A DNA stretch of 64,000 nucleotides from Smallanthus sonchifolius. Its lineage: Eukaryota > Streptophyta > Magnoliopsida > Asterales > Asteraceae. The stretch covers positions 110,033,501-110,097,500 of the forward strand of contig CM042021.1 of the NCBI GenBank assembly GCA_023525975.1, read 5' to 3'. The position numbers were made by a program, and so were the translations under genes. A model generated the notes under the pieces. The model was not told the DNA's origin. It made no database searches and worked only from the letters and a program-made list of their open reading frames with translations. Below are positions 1 to 10,590 of this stretch, piece after piece (position 1 is the first letter of the stretch; every line of letters begins with the position of its first letter).

Positions 1-1
1 C

Positions 2-433
2 AGTTTACCGTTGAACCACGCGTTAGCCGACCTAGGTGCTAGCATCAATTTGATGCCATATTCTATCTATAAGCAGCTAGACCTAGGTGAACCTCAGCCT
101 ACGCGCATGAGCATTTCCTTGGCTGACCGCTCAGTCAAGTATCCACGGGGAATTCTGGAGAATCTTTTAGTGAAAGTAGGCAAATTTGTATTCCTCGTGG
201 ATTTTGTTATTCTAGATATGGATGAGGATGATAGCATCCCACTCATCCTAGGCCGCCTGTTCCTACATACCGCCAAGGCAATGATTGATGTCTTCGACGG
301 GAAACTCACACTTCATGTGGGGGATGAGTCTATTACATTCGATGCTACACAATCCGTGAAGATGTTGGCGAGCATAACCACTCCATGTGCATGCTTGATG
401 TCTTCGTGGGCGCGCATCAGGACTCTAATCTAG
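2..433 (+). pseudogene. pro: Athila-type gag-pol protease domain, 5'-truncated by the window edge
   Basis: Partial retropepsin-like aspartic protease that would cut the Gag precursor. It is open from the first complete codon of the window, so there is no start here. The active-site region reads ADLGASINLMP near residues 8-18 of the visible part (D-L-G in place of the usual D-T/S-G, as is usual in this lineage). The second conserved block, PLILGRLFLHTAKAMID, follows about 65 residues later. The best relative in the window is the protease of element A (60460-61716, minus), which shares LADRSVKYPRG and neighbouring blocks. Past about position 365 the frame appears shifted: the downstream acidic tail continues in another frame, so the last 20 or so residues before the stop at 433 are probably out of frame. 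Confidence 0.85.
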
Positions 434-765
434 GAGAGGATGATGTTGAAAGGGATGAAAAAGGAAATATTGAGGAGCTTTCAGATTGGTTGGAGGAGTT
501 TGAAAGGAAATTAGTAGGGTCCTCATTCTTAGATGCTAGCGATGATGATTTGAGCTTAAGTGAGATATTAGCACAAGTGGGGAAGATAGTTTATGAGCCA
601 CCCATAGTGGAGAGAGTTGAGGATCATGAGGATCCGGGCGAGGGGTTAGAGGCCACACATTTAGTGATATCACATATTGAGCCTTTAACCTGTACGTGTG
701 TCTGTGCTGAGGGGATAGAAGCCGAGTCATCACCTAAATCTAGGCCGCCCCATAAGAAACTCTGA
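385..765 (+). pseudogene. Acidic C-terminal tail of the element 1 protease ORF
   Basis: Open frame of about 126 codons overlapping the end of the protease in a different frame. It is rich in Glu and Asp (for example EELSDWLEEFERKL) and ends with SRPPHKKL. In element A the protease ORF also ends in a highly acidic tail (a run of Glu near residue 375), so I read this as the shifted tail of the same protein and not as a separate gene. The frameshift probably lies near 365-385. No catalytic motif is visible, and the alternative, a short unrelated ORF, cannot be excluded. Confidence 0.5.
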
Positions 766-795
766 GGGTTAAGTGAGTTTGTTGATCTAGGGAGA

Positions 796-1035
796 GTGAA
801 AACCGCAAGTGTGGGGATGTTTAGAGGTGACAGTTTGCTGAAGTACTTGAACCAGGTGATCTTTGGACCTGGTAGATTTAAGTTGGGGTGGAAAGACTGG
901 ATTGGTGCATATGATATACATTTAGAGTTTGATAGAAGTAGGAGCTTGATGAGGTTATGGAGGATCGGTGGACCGTGTAGGATGAAGACGGTGCCGGTTA
1001 GGATCAAGGAGAAGCCTCCTGATAGGCTTGTTTGA
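796..1035 (+). CDS. Small ORF downstream of the protease, function unknown
   Basis: A 79-codon open frame starting 30 bases after the acidic tail stops. Its first codons overlap a polypurine-like motif (CAAGTGTGGGGATGT at 805-819). The predicted peptide is basic, with a Trp-rich centre (LGWKDWIGAYDIHLEF). I do not recognise it. It could be translated in a downstream Athila ORF or simply be open by chance. Element A has no obvious counterpart between its protease and its ORF-1-like gene. Confidence 0.3.
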   Translation: MKTASVGMFRGDSLLKYLNQVIFGPGRFKLGWKDWIGAYDIHLEFDRSRSLMRLWRIGGPCRMKTVPVRIKEKPPDRLV

Positions 1036-3027
1036 ATCTCGAGCTAGTGCCCGGGATGTAGAGTTTGTTTGCATTACTTGGTTTGAGTCCGTGTCAATTT
1101 TTGTGTTTTTTGGTATGTGTGTTTTGTTTGTGTCATGTTTTGCAAGAATTCGCGCTTGATTCAGTGAGAAAAATCATCGAGAATGAAGTTCCATGTATTT
1201 TACATATGTTTTTATGCTTGGAATAGGTTTTTAAAGAATTTGGGTGAAAGAAATTTGAGGGGTCAAAAATTTTCTAAGTACAAAAACCCTCAAAACTTTC
1301 TATCACCAGAGGGTTTTCGCGGTACGCGAGAGGTTTTTCCCCTACTCTTCGCGGTACGCGACAGATAGAAATAGGGGCCGGCCTAATTTTTACCTCCTCG
1401 CGGTACGCGAGGAGAGGGCTGGTTCTCTCACGGTACGCGGGGGCCCCTTGGTTTTGTCTTGTTCCCTTGTTTTCCCATGGTACCATTCACCGTTCACCCG
1501 CATCGACCACCACTATCCTCCATTATCCTAATCATCATTCACCTACCATATCGTCCATCATCATTCATCATTTCATCATCACCTCTATCATCAAATATCA
1601 TCCATCACCTCCATTATCATTTTTTTTCACCGACCACCACCGACCATGGGGAAATTGAAATCGTTCGTGACCGATGACCGACCTTGCTGTGGCAGGCATG
1701 TCTATGTGTTTGCCACCCATTGAGTATGTTATTCTTCATCTATCTATCTTGAGTCTTTTATTCTTAGTGAGTCAGTGTGAGTTAGTCGAGTCTTTTATTT
1801 TTAGTTTGAGTCAGTTTAATGCTGCGGGTTTATTGTGAGATTTATTCTGCAGGTTTTATCATTCCGCCCGTACTCAATCTCCATTCGGGCGGGATCGATT
1901 ATCACTTACACACATTTTTTAAAGGCAACCCAGCAGTCTGTGCAACCGCGACCGAAATGCTATACGGTGCATACGTGGAAGAGTAATGCTGGACCATTCA
2001 TGCTACCTTACCAGCTAAGTCGATTCCTTTTATTTTTGCATTTTATTTTTTAGTTATGTCTTCCTTCACATTGAGGACAATGTGTCTTTCAAGTGTGGGG
2101 ATGTGAGTGTCTAGTCGAGTCTTGTTTGTCTTGTTTATAAAAATTCAAAAATACAAAAAAAATAAAATTTTTTAAAAAAATGTCCTTGAAAATATTTGCA
2201 TATACTTGGAAAATGATAGTACAACTGGATCTTATTTGGGTTTAAATGTTTAAATAATAGAAAATATGTTTAATTAGTGATGTTTTGGTAGACCCAACTA
2301 TGTTTGTGTGAAATAAGGGAATTAATTGAATTAAAATTATGATATCTTGTGAGTATTCATCTTAGAGTATCAGTAATACTGAAACTGTCAACATAGGGTG
2401 ATAGGTACCACATTAAGTTAAATTTAGAGGTTTTTGAAATTTCATGGCACACCACTCACTTTTTATGAGAATAAATCCGAGTTTCGGTGCCGCCCGCATC
2501 CATATTCCATAATTCTTGAGCTTATTTAATTGAAATCTAAGTTTCGCCTACGTGTCACACGTCCAGTTCTAGCCTGATTGAAACCCCAGTGGGTTAGATT
2601 CTTATGTGTTACCTTCCGGGATAGTGACTTGGTTGAAATGCCTCTAGACGAAAGTTTATTTGATAATTAATGCTCATTATCAACCGTTCATCCATATTTC
2701 ATCTGATTTCTGAAACCTGTAAATTTTAGTTTAACGTGGGAGGGTAAATCTATATGGTTTGGTCAGTGCCTAGACATGACCATGAGACGGGATTAGGTGG
2801 AGCTGTAACTGTTAAATGTGAGTCCTATATATTGATTGATAAGCTTGGTAATTGGAATTAGAACACGTAACGGGGGCTTGAAAGTTGGTGCTTGGGTTTA
2901 ATCGGACAGAAATACTAATTGTTGCTTTTTAATGCGTGAGTATGTTTTGATAATTGGTAAATGATGTCTGCTAAGTTAGATGTCGGTTATGATTCCATTG
3001 CAGCTTTTTCGAAAACCAAAAAAGGTT
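1036..3027 (+). other. Long 3' noncoding region of element 1
   Basis: About 2 kb without a supported gene. It holds a palindrome cluster (1317-1441), a pyrimidine/CAT-rich stretch (about 1485-1660) whose open frames are compositional artefacts, and a conserved segment near 2068-2103 (ATTGAGGACAATGTGTC then AAGTGTGGGGATG). That last segment has a counterpart in element A (58361-58400, minus), so it is a lineage feature. The remainder is AT-rich with no motif I recognise. Confidence 0.6.
1317..1441 (+). repeat. Cluster of four TCGCGGTACGCGA palindromes (internal)
   Basis: Four copies of a quasi-palindrome with core TCGCG-GTA-CGCGA begin near 1317, 1351, 1398 and 1428. The third is the most extended: at 1394-1414 the arms CTCCTCGCG and CGCGAGGAG are perfect 9-bp complements around GTA. 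The same motif recurs four times in the LTR of this element (3251-3373). Confidence 0.85.
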
Positions 3028-3042
3028 AAGTGTGGGGATGTT
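3028..3042 (+). other. Polypurine tract of element 1
   Basis: AAGTGTGGGGATGTT lies directly upstream of the LTR start TGATG at 3043, the expected place for plus-strand DNA priming. Similar motifs at 805-819 and 2091-2103 are not next to an LTR. Confidence 0.75.
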
Positions 3043-4560
3043 TGATGTAGTGCAAAGCACACATCTTTATTCCTTTGTTTCAGTGCGTTTTTGATTAGTT
3101 TATCTTTGTTTTGAGTTGTTTTGATGTACATTTGAGTCTATGTTGTGTTTTCAGGAGCTCGAGATAATTACAAGTGAATATACGAAGAAACCGAGCAAGA
3201 GAAGAAAGTCAAGGTTTCAAAAAGGGAAAAATGAAGAAATTCAAGTTTTTGTGGTACGCGAAGACCCAGAAGAGAAAGTTTCACGGTATGCGAAGAACTT
3301 CAGAATCAGCCGCGACTATTTTGGCCTTCGCGGTACGCGAGTGGCTTGCCAGATTCTTTCGCGGTACGCGAGGGAAGGAAAATTCGGCAAAACCCTAAAA
3401 ATCGATTCAAAATAGAATTTGATTCCCATTCTTAGGGGGGTTCGATTTCCAGCTGTCTAGAGAGAGATCAGAGGCGTTTTCGAATGCAAGATTTGATTTT
3501 TATTCTTTAATTTGGATATTTGATACCATGGTTTTGTGTTTCTACTTCTGTTTTGGTTGTTTAAGCATGATTCTAGGCTAGAACTTTGATATTGCCTACG
3601 TCACATGATGAATACTTGTTAAAGTTTCAGTTTTTATTCGGTTTTTGGATTCAATTAATGGATTTATGATTTTTTAAAAGATATTGTGTTTGATTTCAAT
3701 TCCTTGAGTTGATTGTGATTGTCTGCCAGTTTGATTAGCGTATCTTGGTCATAGATCTTAGGGTTTATGATTAGGGTGGTTTGCTAGACGTAGTAGCCAT
3801 AGGAGTTGTCTTTGATTACTGATTAGAGTTGAGTGTGTATCCTAGTTCAATACCCGAGAGGTGATAATTAGTCGTTTAGTCTTCGTCATTAGGGATCCGA
3901 GTGTCAGTTGTCTGAGAGGAAGCCGATATTAGGTGTTTAGTGATTGTTGCTATTCGTGTCATAGTTGTTATGTTGAGATTACCCCGTGCATTCTTTGAAT
4001 GTATCGTGGATAGTGAGACTGAGAGGTAATATGTCTTTAGGGTACATTATCATAGTTGGAAATACCCGAAAGGTGATCTAAACATCTGGTGAGTTATTAC
4101 ATCTGTAGGTTCCTTAGTTGGTGACATCCTGAGAGTGATTAGGGATCCACTAGGCTGTCTAGAGTTGTTTCATTAGAAACCCAGATCCATTATAGTTTCC
4201 ATAAGCAATAGAAGTTGTGCTTTACAAGTAGGATTCCGACCTAGGTGATATTCTTCTCATCTCTTGATTTCATCTTAGTACTTGTCTTGATAGTTGAGTC
4301 GACATTAGTTTGATGCATTCTTAGTTAACCTTTAGTGTAGTTAACCCCCCAAATCATTTAAATCTTTAGTCCGAGTCAGAGTCTAGTATTATTATCGTAG
4401 TGTCTCTAGGGTTCGATATTTCGGTTTACCATTAAGTTGTGCTACACTAGATAGGTACACTTGCCTATCAGTGCGGTGTAGTTCATAGGTTTTCCAATTA
4501 TTAATTTGGAGTCTAGTTTAGATTTAGTAGTTTATTTTATAAACCATCTGGACGACATCA
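3043..4560 (+). repeat. 3' LTR of element 1
   Basis: Begins TGATGTAGTGCAAAGCAC right after the polypurine tract and ends GGACGACATCA at 4560, giving the usual TG...CA ends and a length near 1.5 kb. The LTR of element A (about 1.7 kb) has a closely similar start and end, which supports both borders. The U3 part carries four TCGCGGTACGCGA-type palindromes. I see no convincing TATA box. The adjacent ATCGT (4561-4565) may be the target duplication, but the 5' LTR is outside the window. Confidence 0.75.
3251..3373 (+). repeat. TCGCGGTACGCGA palindrome cluster in the element 1 LTR
   Basis: Four copies begin near 3251, 3283, 3328 and 3358. The last two keep the full core TTCGCGGTACGCGAG. The first two are decayed (GTGGTACGCGAAG and CACGGTATGCGAAG). 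Element A carries a different-sequence but same-style cluster in the equivalent part of its LTR. Confidence 0.8.
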
Positions 4561-5944
4561 ATCGTACCTTTTTAATATCCACATGGATATTTTTCTTTTT
4601 ACAACTTCTGATATCCAGTTGGATCTTATTTTAATTTTGGCGGTAATTTTGACTTATCAGGATGATACCCTGGTTAACCTTTAAGAGATGATAAGATGAA
4701 TACGGGTATTTCTTAGGGATTGATAGACTTTCAAAACCATTTTATTTCAAAATGTGGGGTACGCCGTGTTTCGTGCTCAAATGGTATCTCTTGATCACAT
4801 GAAATCATTGTACAAACAAATGTTCGGGTTTATCTTGCACAATTATCGGCTATCTTTAGTGATTCACAGTAGCTGAGTGCAAAATGAAGTGTTTCAAGGG
4901 TTTGACCAGACATGATTTCACGTTGGATCTTTTCCAAGGCTAGGTGTTTATATCTTTTATTGTTTTTACTTTTATTTTTCTATATAAATTTCTTAATCTT
5001 CCTTATTAGCTTGTTTAAATTGCATACATATGAGTGTTTCATTTGTTTCTGATCAAGTATCTCATGTCACCCGAAACAACAATGTCATCGAAACTACTCA
5101 ACCGCCCGAAACTACCTCCCACCCGAAACTACTTTGCCCAATCGAAACTAGTAGTTTTGACAGGGGCATTTTAGTCTTTTGTCAAGCTCAAATTGAATGT
5201 CTTCATAATCAGGTTATTTTTCATGCTTCGTTCACTCTCACTCTTCCGAAACCTTTTTCACCTTCATCTTCACACACAAAATCTCTCATTTCCTCGGTCT
5301 AAGTTTGCGAAATCAGTCTTTCTTATCTGATTCCCCCATCGTCCTCATCATCAGGTACTGATTTCTGTTCATTGTATGCGATTTTTATAAAAAAATGTCG
5401 GACCTGGGGTTTCAATTCTGAGAGTTTTACGACTAATTCTAATTCTTCATAATCATGGTTGTTTTGTGTTCTAATCCTGTTTATGAACTCACCTTTGTTG
5501 ATATCTTATCTTCTTTTGTATATTCTTGCAGATTAAAGTTGATACTTTGGGAAGATGAAGTTTCGATTCTCACAGGCTCTTTCTTTGTCATCTTTTACTC
5601 AGTTTTAAAGATTTTTGCATGTTTGATCTTGATTCTTTGAGTTTGTGTATAAGTTTTGGATCCCTTTTCTTTGATTATTGACTCTGTATTATTTGTTCAG
5701 AATTCAGGCATCGAAACTAGTTGTTTCGATTAAAGGGTGTTATGTTTTTAAAAAGATGTCTCAGAATTTGAACAGGTTTTCCATCGATACTAGTTGTTTC
5801 GATACCCTTTGGTGCTCGAAACTATGTAGTTTCGATATGCTTTCTTCACCCGAAACTAGTAGTTTCGGTCCGACCTTTCTGAAATTTTTCTAAGTGTTGG
5901 ATTGATGTTTGATAATTTTTTTCCTTGTGTTGTTTTTGTGCAGA
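4561..5944 (+). other. Probable leader of element G
   Basis: No gene supported. It contains GAAACTA/TAGTTTC palindrome-type motifs in two groups (5096-5160 and 5711-5871), the same motif found in the G LTR. The first few hundred bases could instead be unrelated flanking DNA. Confidence 0.45.
5711..5871 (+). repeat. GAAACTA-TAGTTTC palindromes in the G leader
   Basis: Four motifs near 5711, 5780, 5815 and 5851 precede the structural ORF. The last is CCGAAACTAGTAGTTTCGG, a perfect 9-bp-arm palindrome around one base. A looser group with mostly one arm per copy lies at 5096-5160. Confidence 0.85.
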
Positions 5945-8845
5945 TATGGATCTCTTATTTGTGTGTGCTGTGTTGAACACTATTGATCCCAAAAATTCAG
6001 ACTTCATACCTGTACTTGATTTCCTAGCCAACTCCAACATCAGCTTTGCTATAAGTCACAATCTGCCAGTGTTTGAGTCTTCTATCAGACAATTCTGGGC
6101 TACTGCCACAAGAGTCTCCATCAATAATACATAACACATAAGAGCCACTATTCAAAATCATGAAGTGTTAATTTTTGAAGCAACTATCAGAGAGGTTCTA
6201 CAGTTCAATGATAATCATGAGGCCCCAGTAGAATTCACAAGCTTTTACATCCGAGAATGTTTCAGAAGAATGGGTCATCCAGATGAATTCAAAGGCGGGC
6301 AAATTATCAAGAATGATCTTCCCCCTCTTTGGAGATACATTGTGCATGTATTTATATACTACATTTCTATCATGAAAGGAGGCTTTGACTCAGCAAATGC
6401 TTTGGTAGCTTCAACAGTTCTTGGTTTAATCAAAGGAAGGCAGTACAATTTCTTTGGACTCGTGTTCAAGCAGATGATTGAAAATTTAACTGGGAGAGTC
6501 CGAGACAAGTTTCTTGTCTACCCAAGATTTCTGCAAATGATTATCAACCATCTTCACCCAAATCTTCAACAAGATGGTCCTCTCCTGATTTTTGACCATA
6601 TGAATGCCAAGACACTTAGTTACATGAAAAGCTCGAGTTCCAGAACAAACAGAATCATTGCAGATGTCCCTTTTTTGGGCACATTATTGGAGAAATTGAA
6701 GATGTCGTCCCTGATGTCGACCCAAATATTGAAGTCCTAGATTCATCTTCATCAGAAGAAGAAGAAGAGCAGGCCCAAGGGAACCAAGAGGCCGATATTG
6801 AAGTTGAGCAAAACATAGAACAAGAAATGGAGCAACCAGTTCAAGAAGCTCAGTTCATAAACCCAGAATTAGATAATCAGGATCCTTTGGATTTACAAAA
6901 GCATATGGAAAACATAGAAGCTGAAGAAAATGTTAATGATGAAGTTCAGGAAAGTGTTGAAGCTGAAGCTGACTCTAGTGAAACTTTGGGTGAAGGTATC
7001 TATGGCACAAAATATGATCAATCTGACTATGAGTCTGAAGATGAGGAACATACTGAACCTCCTGCATCCTCCTCTAAGAGGCAAGCTGAATCAAGTTCTG
7101 ATTATGAAAAAGATAAACCACTGGCCAAGAAAATTAACCTCTTCTTCAGAATAACAATTTGACATTCCTGAACACTTAACCCACTCTCACTTACCTACTC
7201 ATATTCCACCACCTTCACCGCAACCATCTCCACTACATACACCTGTTACTACACCACATGTATCCCTGTCCCTGATCCATCACCATCTGTCCCAAGAGTT
7301 AAGATCCTAAGCCTGGAGGTAAAGAGGTTACAGGAAACTGTAACAAAGCAAGATGAAGTGATTGAGAAACTAAAGGCTGAACTCAAAGAGAGAAATGAAG
7401 AAGTGAAAGATCTTAAACTGGAAGTTGGCGGCTTACATACCCAACTTGACGTTCAGCAAACCCAATTGGAAACCCAACAGAAGATAATCTCTCAGCAACA
7501 ACAAGAGTTTAAAGCCTTATCCGTTACTTTTGAACAAATCAAGGCTTCATTGATTAAATCTTCTCAACAAGAAACCCCTTCAGCAGCTCAGGGGGAGACC
7601 ACTTCTGCCGGTGGTCCCTCTTCCCCTGCCTTTGTTTCAAATGCACAGTCTGCACTGACAATCTTCACTGGTCAAGTTGCCAAGACAAAAGATGCTGTGG
7701 AGGTCAAGATTGAAGAAACCGGGTATGATCTTCCATCTATTAGTGAAAGGAGAGCATTAAGAGGAAAAGGAAATGGAATAGAAGCTGATATTGAACTTGT
7801 GGTATTAGATGAAGAAGAAATTGGATCAGATCATGAGCTGAATGAACTACTAAAGCAGGTTGATGACTTTGGAGTAATTGAAGAAGACCCTGAAATTGTT
7901 ACCTTAGAAGAAGAACAGGAAGAGAAGATCAGGTATTTTACTGAAGATGGAGATGAAATACAAGCACTTTCTGACACAGAAGCTGAAGATTCAGATGTTA
8001 AAGTGACTTTTGTTGAGCAAGAAATCAGTGTTGGGCAAACTGGCACCACAAAAGAAGCAACTCAAACTTCACCAACAGCAATAGCAACAACAACTCCACC
8101 TGCAACTACAGTTGAAACTCAATCCCAACAGGGCTCAGAGGCAAGGAGATCCTAGTTCAAGAAACTGCCTGATGAGGAGCTTCCCAAACATTATGAATGG
8201 TTTGCAGAATATCAAGAATTAAAGAGGCCTCCAGTAGGTTGGAAATATGACAAGGAAAAATCTCTGTTTATCGTTCGAAGATACAAAGGAGGAGTGGAGC
8301 ACTTCAAGTCTCCTCATGACTTCAGCTCCCTCCCTAAATATGATTTAAGAGCTCTTGCTAAGCTACCTCTACAAAATCCTGGAAATGTGGGCATTGCAAA
8401 ATACTTTGAGACCTTCTTGAGAAATTAGACCTTCAATGATTTCAGATCCATGACCACTGCTAAGCCAAGAAGAGTTATCTCTAAGACAAGAATTCATCCC
8501 AGAACTCAAAGGCGTTGGGTAAGCCTTCGGTATAAGCCGACAAAAACTGTCAAATTTATTATACTACCACGGTCAGTACCTGTCCAGCTTCAAAATTTCA
8601 CAAAATGGTTCTACAAGCCCACCGTTGGAAGTGTTTTGATTAAAAGGGAAGGAATGGAATACATTCACATATTTGAGCCCATGGAGCTATTAAAATTTCA
8701 ACCAGAGGATCTTGAGGTGCTATTCAACAACCCTATCAATCTCCTGCATAACGATGATGAGGCTGATGCCAAGGCATATCAAAGGGTGGTGTCCATCAAT
8801 GCAAAACCTCACTTTCAGAAACCAAGTCAAGGGCCAACTGCTTAG
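5945..8845 (+). pseudogene. Decayed structural (gag/env-like) ORF of element G
   Basis: A remnant of a protein of roughly 950 residues, readable as one gene with breaks. The N-terminal third (5945-6740) is a globular domain with motifs such as IRECFRRMGHPDEFKGG, LPPLWRYIVHVFIYYIS and DKFLVYPRFLQMIINH. I recognise this domain style from structural ORFs in retroelements of composite plants (recollection). An acidic Glu-rich stretch follows (6740-7110), then a Pro-rich linker (7160-7300), a coiled coil (7310-7520, heptad-like LKAELKERNEEVKDLKLE then Gln-rich), a second acidic stretch, and a basic C-terminal domain (8450-8845). Breaks: in-frame stops at 6132, 8153 and 8426; a frameshift at the T-run near 6668; two compensating shifts between about 7130 and 7260. 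No enzymatic motif is present. Confidence 0.7.
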
Positions 8846-9208
8846 AGAAGAGTTAAAGACATTGACGCAACAGCTTAGGGGGAGATTGTAGAGTCTTATT
8901 ATTGTATAAGCTGTTGTCATCAATGTAAAGGAATGGAAGACACTCACATATTTGAGCCCATGGAGCTATTAAACATTCAACCAGAGGATCTTGAGGTGCT
9001 ATTCAACAACCCTATCAGGCTCCTGCATAACGATGATGAGGCTGATGCCAAGGCATATCAAAGGGAGGTGTCCATCAATGCAAAACCTCACTTTCAGAAA
9101 CCAAGTCAAGGGCCAACTACTTGGAGAAGAGTTGAAAACATTGATGCAAAACCTTAGGGGGAGATTGTAGAGTCTTATTATTGTATATGCTGTTGTCATA
9201 AATGTATT
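8651..9208 (+). repeat. 279-bp in-frame tandem duplication across the ORF end, polypurine tract and LTR start
   Basis: The segment beginning GGAATGGAA at 8651 recurs at 8930 (period 279, exactly 93 codons). Each copy holds the last 60 or so codons of the ORF, the stop, the polypurine tract (8874-8886 and 9153-9165) and the first 40 or so bases of the LTR. The duplicated protein end is readable in both copies (FEPMELL and QPEDLEVLFNNPI). Confidence 0.85.
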
Positions 9209-9288
9209 TCTTTTGAACAAAGTTTAGCTAGTTTATTTACTTGTAATTTCATTTTATGTAATTTCTTGTTTTATTTCTAAGTATGGGC

Positions 9289-9428
9289 ATCGAAACTATC
9301 TAGTTTCGATTGAGATTTGTTCAATCGAAACTAGTAGTTTCGATAGATAGTTTAGTTTCGATAGGCTTGTTTCACACTTGTAAATGCTCAGCTGAAACTA
9401 CTAGTTTCGGTGAGCATAGTTTCGATGC
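9289..9428 (+). repeat. GAAACTA-TAGTTTC palindrome cluster in the G LTR
   Basis: Full palindromes at 9289-9310 (arms ATCGAAACTA and TAGTTTCGAT around TC), 9324-9344 (same arms around G) and about 9388-9416 (core GAAACTACTAGTTTC inside longer outer arms GCTCA/TGAGC), plus half-motifs. The cluster ends about 15-25 bases before the TATA box. Confidence 0.9.
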
Positions 9429-9440
9429 CTATCAGCTTAC

Positions 9441-9449
9441 TATAAATAG
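9441..9449 (+). promoter_or_regulatory. TATA box of the G LTR promoter
   Basis: TATAAATAG in the middle of the LTR, just after the palindrome cluster. Transcription would start roughly 30 bases downstream. No transcript data are available here. Confidence 0.6.
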
Positions 9450-9706
9450 CCTAGTTTGAGAATTTCTAGGGTGTGAGTAGCGGTTGTAACCTTGAATTTT
9501 TCTCTTTCACTGTTCTTGTAGAATCAATACAATATGCATTTGTTTAATGCTTTGTTCTTACATTTTCACATCTTATTTGTGTTGATTCTGTGTGTGGTTA
9601 GTTGGTATCTTCACCATTTCTGTTTCACCACCATACACATAGATTCCGCCTCTGTGTGTGTGTAATCGATCTTCTGTGAGATTTCCAATTGAAATCTGGA
9701 CCTACA

Positions 9707-10590
9707 TAGCCTGTTCAAGCACCACCGCGTAGCCCGTGACCGGTTGCCGCCATACCGGCCTCCTATGCTCCACCGTCGTGCTCCACCATCATCCTTGTTT
9801 GGACAACACCTTTGCAGGCTTACCACCATGCGCCACCACCACCACAGCCGTCGTCGGCTGCCTTTTCCATCACTGTGACACCTCTTTCGCTTCGTACCTG
9901 CCGCCGGGTAAGTCACCACCATGGCTGTCGTCCCTCATCCACCGTCCCCCTCTCTCTCCCGCCTCTTAACCATTAACACCACACCATTATCCCCTTCGTC
10001 CATCCCACCTTCCCGCACATCTTCACTCAAGTGGACGCTGCCATGACCAAGCCGACCACCACCGTTTCCCCTTTTGTCGTCGGTCACAGCCGCGCATCGC
10101 CACTGTAACGCCATCACCACCACCTAGCCGGAGTCGGCTACTAACAACACCATGACCCAAAAACCTAATCTATCCATTCATGTATATATGAATCCAACAA
10201 CTTAATAAATGTAAACAAGGTTACCTTTGCTTGTCTTGCACCGCCGAGGATCACCGCCTGCCGTGCCCTCTCCATCTCCCTCTCACTTTCTCGTCGGAAG
10301 TTCTTTCTCTCCCCGCTCATTTCTTTTCAGCCATATGCACACCCTAGGTCACGATGACCTAGGGTTTTCCCCATAATGAGGTATTAAACCTCTCATATTT
10401 CACTTCAGGTCCCCGCGTTTCCTTGATCGAGCGTTTGGCTCCCGAGATTATAACCTAAAAGGTTAATCGGGTCTTTTAGTTTTGTTGAACCAAGCTTTAC
10501 GCGGCAATCCATGATAACTAGTATGTTTAATAAAGATTCGGTTAGTCCACTAACCCGAACCATTAGATTACGGATTTTTAGGATGTTACA
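9707..10590 (-). repeat. Element H: partial minus-strand gypsy LTR
   Basis: Read on the minus strand, an LTR starts TGTAACATCC at 10590. It is preceded by a polypurine-rich stretch (AAAGGGGATAGACT) and a coding remnant with FEDESS, the usual end of gypsy pol. The other LTR end is missing, since the region runs directly into the G LTR at 9706. The open frames in 9611-10123 are Cys/His/Pro-rich low-complexity frames without homology I can see. Confidence 0.55.
10341..10365. repeat. Perfect palindrome with 11-bp arms in the H LTR
   Basis: Arms ACCCTAGGTCA and TGACCTAGGGT flank the trinucleotide CGA. It has the same design as the palindrome clusters of the other families here, but I see only one copy. 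Confidence 0.9.

Larger units (their letters stand above)
1..4560 (+). mobile_element. Element 1: Athila-type Ty3/gypsy retrotransposon, 3' part
   Basis: The window opens inside the protease region of a plus-strand element. The order is protease, acidic tail, small ORF, about 2 kb of noncoding DNA, polypurine tract and 3' LTR. The protease, the AAGTGTGGGGATG-type polypurine tract and the LTR start TGATGTAGTGCAAAGCACAC all match the minus-strand element A at the right end of the window, so both are one lineage. Athila is assigned from the protease style and, in A, from the tRNA-Asp-type primer site and the ORF-1-like gene. No reverse transcriptase or integrase follows the protease, as in A. 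The 5' LTR and gag lie outside the window. Confidence 0.85.
4561..9706 (+). mobile_element. Element G: non-autonomous SIRE-like copia retrotransposon
   Basis: The unit has a long leader, one decayed structural ORF (5945-8845), the polypurine tract TTAGGGGGAGAT and a 3' LTR that starts TGTAGAG and ends GGACCTACA. Elements E and F have LTRs with the same GGACCTACA end, which supports one copia lineage. No protease, integrase, reverse transcriptase or RNase H is present. A 5' LTR is not found, so the left border is uncertain: 4561 is simply where the Athila LTR ends. Confidence 0.65.
9166..9706 (+). repeat. 3' LTR of element G
   Basis: Starts TGTAGAGTC right after the second polypurine tract TTAGGGGGAGAT and ends CTGGACCTACA. 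At 541 bp it is close to the F LTRs (522 and 527 bp) and the E LTRs (566 and 567 bp), whose complementary ends are the same GGACCTACA. It holds the palindrome cluster 9289-9428 and a TATA box at 9441. Confidence 0.8.

Noticed and set aside
1459..1677. His/Ser/Ile-rich ORFs
   Set aside because: Produced by a CAT/CCA-rich pyrimidine stretch; frames overlap each other and lack a conserved protein.
1317..3373. CRISPR-like array of short palindromic repeats
   Set aside because: Few copies, irregular spacing without unique equal-length spacers, no cas genes, and plainly inside plant LTR retrotransposons.
9611..10123. ORFs rich in Cys, His and Pro on both strands
   Set aside because: Overlapping low-complexity CCACC-type composition with no domain; lies in decayed LTR DNA.
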